NCBI GenBank assembly: GCA_029939875.1
Contig: JAOZSC010000056.1
Coordinates: 1,345 to 7,314, forward strand
Length of the DNA: 5,970 nt
Reading direction: 5' to 3'
DNA from: Desulfobacterales bacterium
GTDB taxonomy: Bacteria; Desulfobacterota; Desulfobacteria; Desulfobacterales; JAFDCJ01
A program made the translations under genes and the position numbers. Positions 1 to 5,236 of the stretch are shown piece after piece. Below the pieces are notes generated by a model. That model was not told the origin of the DNA. It made no database searches and was given only the letters and a program-made list of their open reading frames with translations. Positions within the stretch are counted from its first letter, which is position 1. Each line of letters opens with the position of its first letter.

Positions 1-2
1 AC

Positions 3-809
3 ATGCAACCTCTTGTTTCTTCCATCTGGCAACACCCCCTGCCGGATCTCACATCCAGGATCGAGCGCTGCCTGGCCCCCGCGGGTATGCGCTCCAGGGG
101 CCATGGGGGTGCCCGCATTTTTTTCAGGGCTGACGATATTGCGGTGCCCGGCAGCCGGTTTGCCCACCTGCTGGAAATGTTTTCCCGCCATCGGGTGCCC
201 CTGGCCCTGGCGGTTGTCCCCGCCTGGCTGACCCGGCCCCGCTGGCTGGCACTCAATAAAGCCGGCAAAAAGACTGCCTCTCTCTGGTGTTGGCACCAGC
301 ATGGATGGCGGCATGCAAACCATGAGCGGCAAGGCAAAAAGCAGGAATTCGGTCCCGCCCGTTCCCGTGTCCAGCTCGAACGGGATATCCGACGCGGCCG
401 GCAGCGACTGGAAAACCTGATGGGCGCCCGCTTTTATCCAATCTTTACCCCCCCGTGGAATCGCTGCGGCAGCGATACCCTTCAACTGTTAAGGGAGCTG
501 GGATATGCAGCGGTATCACGCAGCCAGACAAACAAGATACCGTCGCCTCCGGGCTTGCCTGACTATTTCATCAATGTTGATCTGCATACACGCAAGGAAA
601 AAAATCCTGCTGCGGGTTGGCAAAACCTTTTCACAGAGCTTCATCAGGCAATTGCATCCAATTATTGCGGGATTATGATTCATCACCGAATGATGAACGA
701 CGCCGCCTTTGATTTTATGGAAATACTTTTAAAAACGCTGGCTAAAAGCCATCAATTGCACCTGGTTGACTTCCGGGATTTGGCAGACCCCGGAACCCAA
801 CCTGGATAA
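3..809 (+). CDS. Polysaccharide deacetylase-like (NodB-fold) protein, N-terminus uncertain
   Basis: This 268-residue protein has the layout of a carbohydrate esterase 4 / NodB-type deacetylase, which removes acetyl groups from N-acetylated sugars using a metal held by Asp and His. Visible motifs are FRADD (41-45; Asp44-Asp45 as motif 1), WHQHGWRH (97-104; His100 and His104 as the HxxxH metal ligands), FTPPWNR (148-154; motif 3 region) and GIMIHH (223-228; the C-terminal catalytic His region). Motif 1 is RADD rather than TFDD, and motif 3 reads TPPWN rather than the usual RxP, so this is a divergent subgroup. There is no signal peptide or transmembrane segment, so a cytoplasmic location is inferred. 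The first ATG is only two bases from the window edge, so the real start may lie upstream; Met29 is a less likely alternative. The gene ends in TAA. The next gene, a predicted glycosyltransferase on the same strand, suggests a shared glycan pathway. Fold assignment is fairly sure; the substrate is unknown. Confidence 0.82.
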   Translation: MQPLVSSIWQHPLPDLTSRIERCLAPAGMRSRGHGGARIFFRADDIAVPGSRFAHLLEMFSRHRVPLALAVVPAWLTRPRWLALNKAGKKTASLWCWHQHGWRHANHERQGKKQEFGPARSRVQLERDIRRGRQRLENLMGARFYPIFTPPWNRCGSDTLQLLRELGYAAVSRSQTNKIPSPPGLPDYFINVDLHTRKEKNPAAGWQNLFTELHQAIASNYCGIMIHHRMMNDAAFDFMEILLKTLAKSHQLHLVDFRDLADPGTQPG

Positions 810-821
810 ACCGGAAAAATT

Positions 822-894
822 GCCACAAAGGCTCTAAGACACAAAGAGAAACCTTTGGTTAATATTCATCTTCGGGTCTTGGTGTCTTGGTGGC
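822..894. repeat. Imperfect inverted repeat in the deacetylase-glycosyltransferase gap
   Basis: Two 27-base arms, 822-848 (starting GCCACAAAGGCTC) and 868-894 (ending TCTTGGTGGC), are reverse complements at 20 of 27 positions and enclose a 19-base loop (849-867). The arms carry a loose ACCAAGACAC-type pattern. From memory, elements of this kind recur between genes in many environmental bacterial genomes, but copy number cannot be tested here. No T-run follows the right arm, so a simple rho-independent terminator is unlikely. In RNA it would form a long imperfect hairpin between two co-directional genes. Confidence 0.6.
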
Positions 895-904
895 GAATCC
901 GCCT

Positions 905-910
905 GGAGGA
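905..910 (+). promoter_or_regulatory. Strong Shine-Dalgarno-like GGAGGA placed too far upstream of the glycosyltransferase ATG
   Basis: GGAGGA is the best ribosome-binding sequence in the gap, but it ends 30 bases before the ATG at 941. An in-frame TAA at 926-928 prevents any earlier start for the glycosyltransferase. Close to the ATG there is only a weak AAGA (927-930). A short reading frame in another phase (GTG at 882, TGA at 942-944) overlaps the ATG as ATGA, so translational coupling through a leader is possible but unproven. Confidence 0.35.
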
Positions 911-940
911 CAAAAAAATTACAATTAAGATACTAAAACC

Positions 941-2101
941 ATGAACATCATTTTTTACTGTCAATACGTCTGGGGCATGGGGCATCTGGTGCGCAGCCTG
1001 GAATTTGCCCGCGCCCTGTCCGATCATGAGGTCACACTGGTTGCCGGTGGACAGGATGTGCAGCTGGATTTGCCGGCACACGTTAATTTTGTACGCCTGC
1101 CCACTTTGTACATGGATGAGCAGTTTACGACCCTGATTTCCGGGGATCCCGGCAGAACCGTCGAACAGATCCAGCGCGCCCGCCGCCGGATTCTCCACGG
1201 GCTGTTTAAACGCCAACAGCCGGATATTTTCATTGTTGAGCTGTATCCCTTCGGCCGATCCATGTTCGGCTTCGAGCTGGACCCGCTATTGGAGGATATT
1301 CGCGGGGGCAAATTTGGCAATGTTAAAACCGTCTGCAGCCTGCGGGATATTCTGGTGGAAAAAAAGAACCCGGCAGCCTTTGAAAACCGGGTGCTAAAAA
1401 AACTCAACACCGGTTTCGACCTGCTGCTGGTACATTCCGATGGAAGTCTTCTGCCACTGGATGACACCTTTGCCCGGGTAGCCGACATCGATATCCCGGT
1501 CATCTACACGGGCTTTATCACGCGGCAGGGGAATCCGGCGGCCGGCCAGCGGCTGCGCCGGGAGCTGGGGATTGCCCCGGGACAAAAACTTATCGTCGCC
1601 AGCGCCGGCGGCGGCCGTTCGGGCCACCGGCTCATGACCGCAGTGCTGGATGCCTGCCGGTTGCTGCACGATCGGCTGCCTGTGCGCCTGGAAGCCTTTG
1701 CCGGACCCTTCATGGAAGAGCACGAATATAAATCCCTGGGCGCCCGCAGCGGGCCGGGCCTGCGCGTCCGGCGTTATACCAAGCGTTTCGTGGACTATTT
1801 GTGGGCAGCTGACCTGTCTGTAAGCCTGGCCGGATACAACACCTGCATGGATCTTCTGTCAACCGGCGTGCCGGCTCTGGTTTGTCCCTATTCGCGCCAG
1901 CAGGAGCAGCCCCTGCGGGTCGAAAAAATTAAAAACTTTTTGCCCCTGCGGATATTGTCGGAAAATGATCTGGACCCGGTTGGTTTGAGCGACGACATGG
2001 CACAGATGCTTTCCCGGACCCGACGTCCGGGACCTGCGCCGCTGGATCTGGATGGTGCCCGCCAGGCGGCCGGTTTTCTGAATCGCTGGGCTGACACCTG
2101 A
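941..2101 (+). CDS. Predicted glycosyltransferase, GT-B fold (COG4671 / MurG-like)
   Basis: This 386-residue protein resembles the COG4671 'predicted glycosyl transferase' group, recognised from memory, and has the two-domain GT-B plan of MurG-type enzymes that transfer a sugar from a nucleotide donor. The N-terminal domain opens with a beta strand and a Gly-rich acceptor-side loop, CQYVWGMGHLVRSLEFARAL (7-26). The C-terminal donor domain begins near 215 with IVASAGGGRSGHR (218-230) and has the typical late motif SLAGYNTCMDLLSTGVPALV (295-314), followed by EQPLR (322-326), where donor-sugar and phosphate contacts usually lie. There is no signal peptide or membrane helix; a cytoplasmic or membrane-associated enzyme is inferred. 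The ATG at 941 is the only possible start because a stop sits in frame at 926, but its ribosome site is weak. Following the deacetylase in the same direction supports a joint role in polysaccharide or glycolipid assembly. Donor and acceptor cannot be read from the sequence. Confidence 0.82.
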   Translation: MNIIFYCQYVWGMGHLVRSLEFARALSDHEVTLVAGGQDVQLDLPAHVNFVRLPTLYMDEQFTTLISGDPGRTVEQIQRARRRILHGLFKRQQPDIFIVELYPFGRSMFGFELDPLLEDIRGGKFGNVKTVCSLRDILVEKKNPAAFENRVLKKLNTGFDLLLVHSDGSLLPLDDTFARVADIDIPVIYTGFITRQGNPAAGQRLRRELGIAPGQKLIVASAGGGRSGHRLMTAVLDACRLLHDRLPVRLEAFAGPFMEEHEYKSLGARSGPGLRVRRYTKRFVDYLWAADLSVSLAGYNTCMDLLSTGVPALVCPYSRQQEQPLRVEKIKNFLPLRILSENDLDPVGLSDDMAQMLSRTRRPGPAPLDLDGARQAAGFLNRWADT

Positions 2102-2170
2102 GTGCCATTTTCCAATTTTTATGCAATCCCGCCACAGATAAATAATCGCCGCTATTTTCTCAAGCTGAAT

Positions 2171-2213
2171 GATGAGATCTGAAATAGATATATTGGCTCA
2201 TCTTGATTTTTTA
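2171..2213. terminator. Possible hairpin terminator between the convergent genes
   Basis: GATGAG (2171-2176) pairs with CTCATC (2197-2202), and inside the loop ATCT (2177-2180) can pair with AGAT (2186-2189). The right arm is followed by TTGATTTTTTATT, a U-rich tail on the + strand, placing it about 70 bases after the glycosyltransferase stop. The stem is short and AT-rich, so termination would be modest. On the opposite strand it lies past the end of the radical SAM gene but lacks an equally good U-tract. Confidence 0.35.
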
Positions 2214-2239
2214 TTCAATAAAACAGATAGAATTCCTTA

Positions 2240-2269
2240 ACTTTAGGCACCTTAGCGCACTTTAGGCAC
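2240..2269. repeat. Short direct repeat (ACTTTAGGCAC twice) at the radical SAM stop codon
   Basis: ACTTTAGGCAC occurs at 2240-2250 and again at 2259-2269, with a related CTTAGCGCAC-like segment between them, giving about three degenerate units of 9-10 bases. The second copy encodes the last few residues of the radical SAM protein (EVPKVR), and the stop codon falls between the two perfect copies. This looks like a small repeat element that has supplied or altered the gene's 3' end. Confidence 0.6.
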
Positions 2270-3238
2270 TTCTTCTCTTAGACTTTTTTTATGCTGCGGC
2301 CGCTGCTTGCGGCAGTCTTCGCAGATCATACCGTGGACATCGCCGGCCGCAAACCGGCGCCGGTACTGCCTGTAGCGAGGGCCGTACCAGACATCGGCCA
2401 GGCGCTCGGTGCGAAGATCGCCCATGATGCTTTGCTGCTCCCAGTCCGCGCAGCACTGCACCATGCGACCGTCATAGAGAATATAAATCTGCTCCATCAG
2501 TCGCCGGCACCAGGAAAAGGCACGCAATTTTTCCGCGCCGACAGCTGTCTTGCGGATACCGGCCTGGTCAGCCCGGTTTTCCACCGGTTCGACGTACAGT
2601 TTGATACCCCGCTGGTGCCAGTAGCGGCGGATGTCAGCAATTTCATCGCGGGTCTGAACCGAGTCGACCATCACGATCTCCATGCGCGGCAGTTTATAGC
2701 CCCCACGCTGCTTGATCTCCAGGAAACGATCAATGTTTTGCAGGGTCCGATCCAGGCGCAAGCCCATGATATTTCTGTAAGTCTCGGGATTCAGGCTTTG
2801 CACGGAAATTTTGAGTTTATCCAAACCCGCGTCCAGCAGCCCTTTGGCCATGGACTCGGTCAGCAGCCCCCCGTGGCTGGTAACCTTGACATACTGTGGT
2901 TTTTGGATGCGGGTGCTGATATAGGCAACCCGTCGGGGCAAATCCTGATCCAGCATGGGCTCATTCATCAGGTAAACGGAGTACCGCCGTATTCCCAGCT
3001 CCAGGCACTGATCCACGATGGAGTGAAAAAGATCCGGCGCCATGCGCTGCCCCAGGGGAATTTTACGCCGGGTTTTACCGTTCGGGCAAAATATACAGGC
3101 GCCATTGCAACCCGTGATGGTCTGGATCTGGACATGGTCGGGGACAGCGTCTGCGGCAGACCCGGGTGATTGGGCAGGGTTCGGTTCACCACCGGCATCA
3201 CCACCGAGGTCCGTCGCCCGCGGGATTTTTTTTTTCAT
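2252..3238 (-). CDS. Radical SAM protein with C-terminal SPASM-like domain
   Basis: This 328-residue protein is a radical SAM enzyme: C44-x3-C48-x2-C51 within ITGCNGACIFCPNG binds the 4Fe-4S cluster that cleaves S-adenosylmethionine. Further family features are YLMNEPML (89-96; the GGEP-like SAM-binding loop) and KISVQSLNPETYRNIMG (143-159). The C-terminal part looks like a reduced SPASM domain: C244, then YDGRMVQCCAD with C262-C263, the GD...ADVWYG pattern (273-286), and C306-x2-C309; these probably hold an auxiliary iron-sulfur cluster. SPASM enzymes modify peptides, proteins or small substrates such as sugars, but no precursor peptide is visible here. Residues 1-33 are low-complexity (Gly, Ala, Pro) and look disordered. 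The next Met lies after the cysteine motif, so the ATG at 3236-3238 is the best start although its ribosome site is poor. The last residues lie in a DNA repeat. The gene stands alone on the minus strand, convergent with the glycosyltransferase. The family call is firm; the reaction is unknown. Confidence 0.9.
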   Translation of the reverse strand: MKKKIPRATDLGGDAGGEPNPAQSPGSAADAVPDHVQIQTITGCNGACIFCPNGKTRRKIPLGQRMAPDLFHSIVDQCLELGIRRYSVYLMNEPMLDQDLPRRVAYISTRIQKPQYVKVTSHGGLLTESMAKGLLDAGLDKLKISVQSLNPETYRNIMGLRLDRTLQNIDRFLEIKQRGGYKLPRMEIVMVDSVQTRDEIADIRRYWHQRGIKLYVEPVENRADQAGIRKTAVGAEKLRAFSWCRRLMEQIYILYDGRMVQCCADWEQQSIMGDLRTERLADVWYGPRYRQYRRRFAAGDVHGMICEDCRKQRPQHKKSLREEVPKVR

Positions 3239-3274
3239 CGGGGGCTCAACTCAAAATAGGGGTGGAAGATAGAC

Positions 3275-3305
3275 CTTATATGCCAAAAAGCCCTTGAGCT
3301 GTCAA
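3275..3305 (-). promoter_or_regulatory. Putative sigma70-type promoter for the radical SAM gene
   Basis: Read on the minus strand, a perfect -35 box TTGACA (3305-3300) is followed after 19 bases by TATAAG (3280-3275), five of six matches to TATAAT. The 19-base spacer is longer than the ideal 17. Transcription would begin near 3268, giving a leader of about 30 bases before the ATG at 3238. Confidence 0.45.
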
Positions 3306-3363
3306 GCCTGGAACCGGGCAGCAGCACCCATGCACCCGCAGCCCACTGCGCCCCTTTTCACGC

Positions 3364-3392
3364 TTGACACCGCCGCCGTGCTTTCATACACT
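3364..3392 (+). promoter_or_regulatory. Putative sigma70-type promoter for the O-methyltransferase gene
   Basis: A perfect -35 box TTGACA (3364-3369) and a -10 box TACACT (3387-3392; four of six matches to TATAAT) are separated by exactly 17 bases. Transcription would start around 3399, at the first of two CAATTG boxes, and leave an untranslated leader of about 190 bases before the ATG at 3589. Confidence 0.5.
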
Positions 3393-3399
3393 CAGACCT

Positions 3400-3416
3400 C
3401 AATTGAAACGCAATTG
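3400..3416. promoter_or_regulatory. Paired CAATTG palindromes at the predicted transcription start
   Basis: The self-complementary hexamer CAATTG occurs at 3400-3405 and 3411-3416, separated by AAACG. The centres are 11 bases apart, about one helical turn, so a dimeric or tandem DNA-binding protein could contact both on one face. Their position just past the predicted -10 box would suit a repressor. This is positional inference only. Confidence 0.25.
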
Positions 3417-3588
3417 GTCCGTCGTCCGTTGCCTGTGGGTCGGCTGAAGAGCTGTTTTCTAAAAATCCCAAAGCGCAAAAACGCCGCTCCAGGCCTGAAA
3501 ATGCTGTTTGTGGATGGACTCTCTCGCTATGATGAACCTGTAAAAAGTCCGATTTTCTCGCTTCAGCAAGCCTTTTCGGAAAAATAAT

Positions 3589-4233
3589 ATGGAAATCAGC
3601 AAAATTGAACAGATCGAAAATTACGTCACCGCCCATACCGACGCGGTTTCGCCCCTGCTGGAAGAATTGATAGCGGAAACGGAAAAAATTACCGGGCGCT
3701 CCCGTTGGAGCATCGGCCGGGTGGAGGGTAAACTGCTGCAGTTGCTCATTAAAATCTCTTCCGCCCGCAAGGTCGTCGAAGTGGGCACCTTTACCGGCTT
3801 TTCCGCCCTGGTCATGGCCGAGGCTCTGCCGGAAGAAGGTATATTGATCACCTGTGAAAACAGCCCGGAATTTGCCGACATTGCCAGGCGCTATTTCAAC
3901 AAAAGCCCCCACGGCAACAAAATCCAGCTGAAAGTAGCCCCGGCCATGGAAACCCTGGGCAATATTCCGGCTGGCAGCGTTGATTTTGTCTTTATTGATG
4001 CCGACAAGCCCTCTTACGGCCGCTATTTTGACGAAGCGCTGCGGATCTTGCAGCCCGGAGGTCTTATTTTCGCGGACAATGTATTCTGGCGCAACAAGAT
4101 TTTTAAAGAGAACATCACCAATGAAAACGCCCGGGCGATTGCGGCCTTTAACGAAAAAGTGAAAAATGAGCGCCAGGTTGAAAAAGTAATGTTGAGTGTA
4201 CGCGACGGGGTTTACCTGATCCGCAAAAAATAA
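3589..4233 (+). CDS. SAM-dependent O-methyltransferase, class I, CCoAOMT/COMT-like (Methyltransf_3)
   Basis: This 214-residue protein matches the metal-dependent small-molecule O-methyltransferases, which move a methyl group from S-adenosylmethionine to a hydroxyl, often on catechol-like substrates. Motif I is VVEVGTFTGFSAL (62-74), the SAM-binding Gly-rich loop; Glu90 in ITCENS fits the acidic residue that binds the SAM ribose. FVFIDADKPSY (133-143) and FADNVFW (161-167) carry the Asp residues and the Asp163-Asn164 pair expected to hold the divalent metal. Length is typical of the bacterial members (about 210-220 residues) and the protein is soluble. The ATG at 3589 follows a weak CGGA (3577-3580) with 8-base spacing. 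It has its own predicted promoter and no clear partner: the downstream ABC genes are 119 bases away with a separate promoter-like sequence. The physiological substrate cannot be inferred. Confidence 0.92.
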   Translation: MEISKIEQIENYVTAHTDAVSPLLEELIAETEKITGRSRWSIGRVEGKLLQLLIKISSARKVVEVGTFTGFSALVMAEALPEEGILITCENSPEFADIARRYFNKSPHGNKIQLKVAPAMETLGNIPAGSVDFVFIDADKPSYGRYFDEALRILQPGGLIFADNVFWRNKIFKENITNENARAIAAFNEKVKNERQVEKVMLSVRDGVYLIRKK

Positions 4234-4287
4234 GCTTAACTGCTGAACAATCAGGAATCATTCTCATTTACAAGGGCTCCCGGATGT

Positions 4288-4318
4288 GTTACGAAAATTC
4301 GTTGCCTAAGTATACAAT
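4288..4318 (+). promoter_or_regulatory. Possible promoter with overlapping palindrome upstream of the ABC permease
   Basis: TACAAT at 4313-4318 (within TATACAAT) is a good -10 box, but the matching -35 position holds only TTACGA (4289-4294, 18-base spacer, three of six matches). The same place carries an inverted repeat: GTTACGAA (4288-4295) and TTCGTTGC (4298-4305), 6 of 8 pairing around AA, with a perfect ACGAA/TTCGT core. A weak -35 beneath a palindrome would suit an activator or repressor site. Transcription would start near 4325. Confidence 0.3.
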
Positions 4319-4339
4319 TTCATAACTGCGATCACAATG

Positions 4340-4345
4340 AAAGGA
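4340..4345 (+). promoter_or_regulatory. Ribosome binding site that sets the permease start
   Basis: AAAGGA ends seven bases before the ATG at 4353. An in-frame TTG at 4347 would also open the frame but lies one base from this site, too close for initiation. The ATG is therefore chosen. Confidence 0.65.
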
Positions 4346-4352
4346 TTTGCTC

Positions 4353-5051
4353 ATGACCGACCAGCCCCTGCCGCCAGAAACGGATCGAACATCGCAGACG
4401 GTGCAGAGGCAGGTAGTACTTCCTTTCATGAAATCGGTACAAATTTCCTTTGAAAGCATCAAGGTCCGCTTTTTCCGCTCGCTCATTACCACCTTGAGCC
4501 TGGTTCTGGCGGTTTCTTTTCTCAGTTTTGTCAGCGTGACCAATGACCTGGGCAATGGCCTGCTGGCCACCGGGGATCCGGCGCTGCGCCAGGCCCTGGT
4601 TCGCTCCGGATATGACATCGGCCCCTCGGACACCCGCATCGACAGCAGCCCCAAGCAGCGATGGATCGTAATTTTGTCCCTGCTGGTATGCGTGGTGGGA
4701 ATCATCAACGCCCAGCTGATGGCCGTGACCGAACGCTTTCGGGAAATCGGAACCATGAAATGCCTGGGCGCCCTGGACCGGTTTATTTTGCGCCTGTTCG
4801 TCCTGGAAGCCGGTATGCAGGGTGTTGCAGGCGCCGGCGGGGGAGCGATAATCGGCGGGCTTTTTGCCCTGCTCAATTCCATGGTGCACTTCGGCACAGT
4901 GGCGATCACGGCTATTTCCTGGTCCGCGTTTGCTGGTTCCCTCCTGGTCGCCACGGCGGTGGGCTTTGCGTTGAGTCTGCTGGGAGTTTTGTACCCGGCC
5001 CTGGTGGCCGCCAGGATGCAGCCGGTGGAAGCGATGCGCGCGGAGCAGTAA
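4353..5051 (+). CDS. Compact FtsX/MacB-type ABC transporter permease, four membrane helices
   Basis: This 232-residue inner-membrane protein belongs to the FtsX-like permease family (MacB/LolC type). Predicted layout: a polar cytoplasmic tail of about 35 residues, helix 1 (about 43-63), a short outside loop (64-103), helix 2 (104-125), a cytoplasmic coupling segment with the hallmark TERFREIGTMKCLGALDRF (126-144), a Gly-rich helix 3 (146-176), helix 4 (191-217) and a short tail ending in the family-typical AARMQPVEAMRAE. All four helices and the coupling motif are present, so it is complete, but the outside domain between helices 1 and 2 is only about 40 residues, against roughly 200 or more in MacB or LolC. 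A lineage-specific minimal family is more likely than a deletion. The ABC ATPase gene downstream is the obvious partner. The substrate is unknown; members of the superfamily export lipoproteins, peptides or drugs, or transmit ATPase motion across the membrane. Confidence 0.85.
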   Translation: MTDQPLPPETDRTSQTVQRQVVLPFMKSVQISFESIKVRFFRSLITTLSLVLAVSFLSFVSVTNDLGNGLLATGDPALRQALVRSGYDIGPSDTRIDSSPKQRWIVILSLLVCVVGIINAQLMAVTERFREIGTMKCLGALDRFILRLFVLEAGMQGVAGAGGGAIIGGLFALLNSMVHFGTVAITAISWSAFAGSLLVATAVGFALSLLGVLYPALVAARMQPVEAMRAEQ

Positions 5052-5236
5052 TCGCAAAGCGCAGAGCGCATGGCGCAGAGAGAAAGGCAAAAAAAGCTCG
5101 TAGCTGATAGCTCATAGTTAAAATACTAAAGTTGAAAGCGGGAAATGAAAGGCAGAACCTAAAATAATCAGATAAGCGTAAATCAGACAACTCTATGCGC
5201 CGCGCGCTATGCGGAGCGCAGCGACAGGTAGACCTT
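5052..5236. repeat. Repeat-filled 185-bp spacer between permease and ATPase genes
   Basis: Two GC-rich blocks near the ends form an imperfect inverted repeat: 5060-5080 against 5191-5213, 18 of 21 positions pairing with one 2-base gap. Each block has an inner 14-base periodicity: GCGCAGAG at 5059-5066 and 5073-5080, and CTATGCG at 5193-5199 and 5207-5213. Between them lies an AT-rich stretch with a degenerate 7-base tandem repeat (TAGCTGA, TAGCTCA, TAGTTAA; 5101-5121). No open frame or clear promoter was seen. The structure resembles a small non-coding insertion or two nested low-complexity repeats placed inside an operon. Confidence 0.55.

Larger units (their letters stand above)
3239..3588. 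other. 350-bp divergent intergenic region, no convincing gene
   Basis: This region separates the minus-strand radical SAM gene from the plus-strand methyltransferase. It holds a promoter-like pair for each direction and a closely spaced pair of CAATTG boxes (3400-3405 and 3411-3416). If the plus-strand promoter call is right, the methyltransferase mRNA has a leader of about 190 bases. A 97-codon open frame with a TTG start (3294-3587) is present, but it starts upstream of the predicted promoter, lacks a ribosome site and resembles no family I know. I see no tRNA, clear riboswitch fold or mobile element. Confidence 0.6.

Noticed and set aside
822..894. Rho-independent terminator after the deacetylase gene
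   Set aside because: The hairpin is imperfect, its loop is long and no T-run follows on either strand.
2291..3169. 292-codon plus-strand frame opposite the radical SAM gene
   Set aside because: It is the antisense shadow of a gene with clear radical SAM and SPASM motifs; GC-rich codon bias opens such frames.
3294..3587. 97-codon plus-strand frame (TTG start) ending just before the methyltransferase
   Set aside because: No ribosome site, no recognisable motif, start lies upstream of the best promoter, and it crosses promoter and repeat-like DNA. Treated as a chance frame.
3358..3912. 184-codon minus-strand frame across the methyltransferase start
   Set aside because: It overlaps a well-supported methyltransferase including its N-terminal region and resembles no family I know.
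4347..4352. TTG at 4347 as the permease start
   Set aside because: It lies one base after the AAAGGA ribosome site; the ATG at 4353 has proper 7-base spacing.
4353..5051. Permease as a truncated pseudogene
   Set aside because: Although short, it has a start with ribosome site, all four helices, the coupling motif, the family C-terminus and an intact frame, so it looks functional.
4289..5090. Two long minus-strand frames (260 and 252 codons) opposite the permease
   Set aside because: Both are rich in Arg, Ser, His and Gln without domain features and mirror the FtsX-type permease, which has clear helices and motifs.
5052..5236. CRISPR array in the ABC spacer
   Set aside because: Repeats are short, degenerate and contiguous or inverted; there are no regular spacers of constant length and no cas genes.
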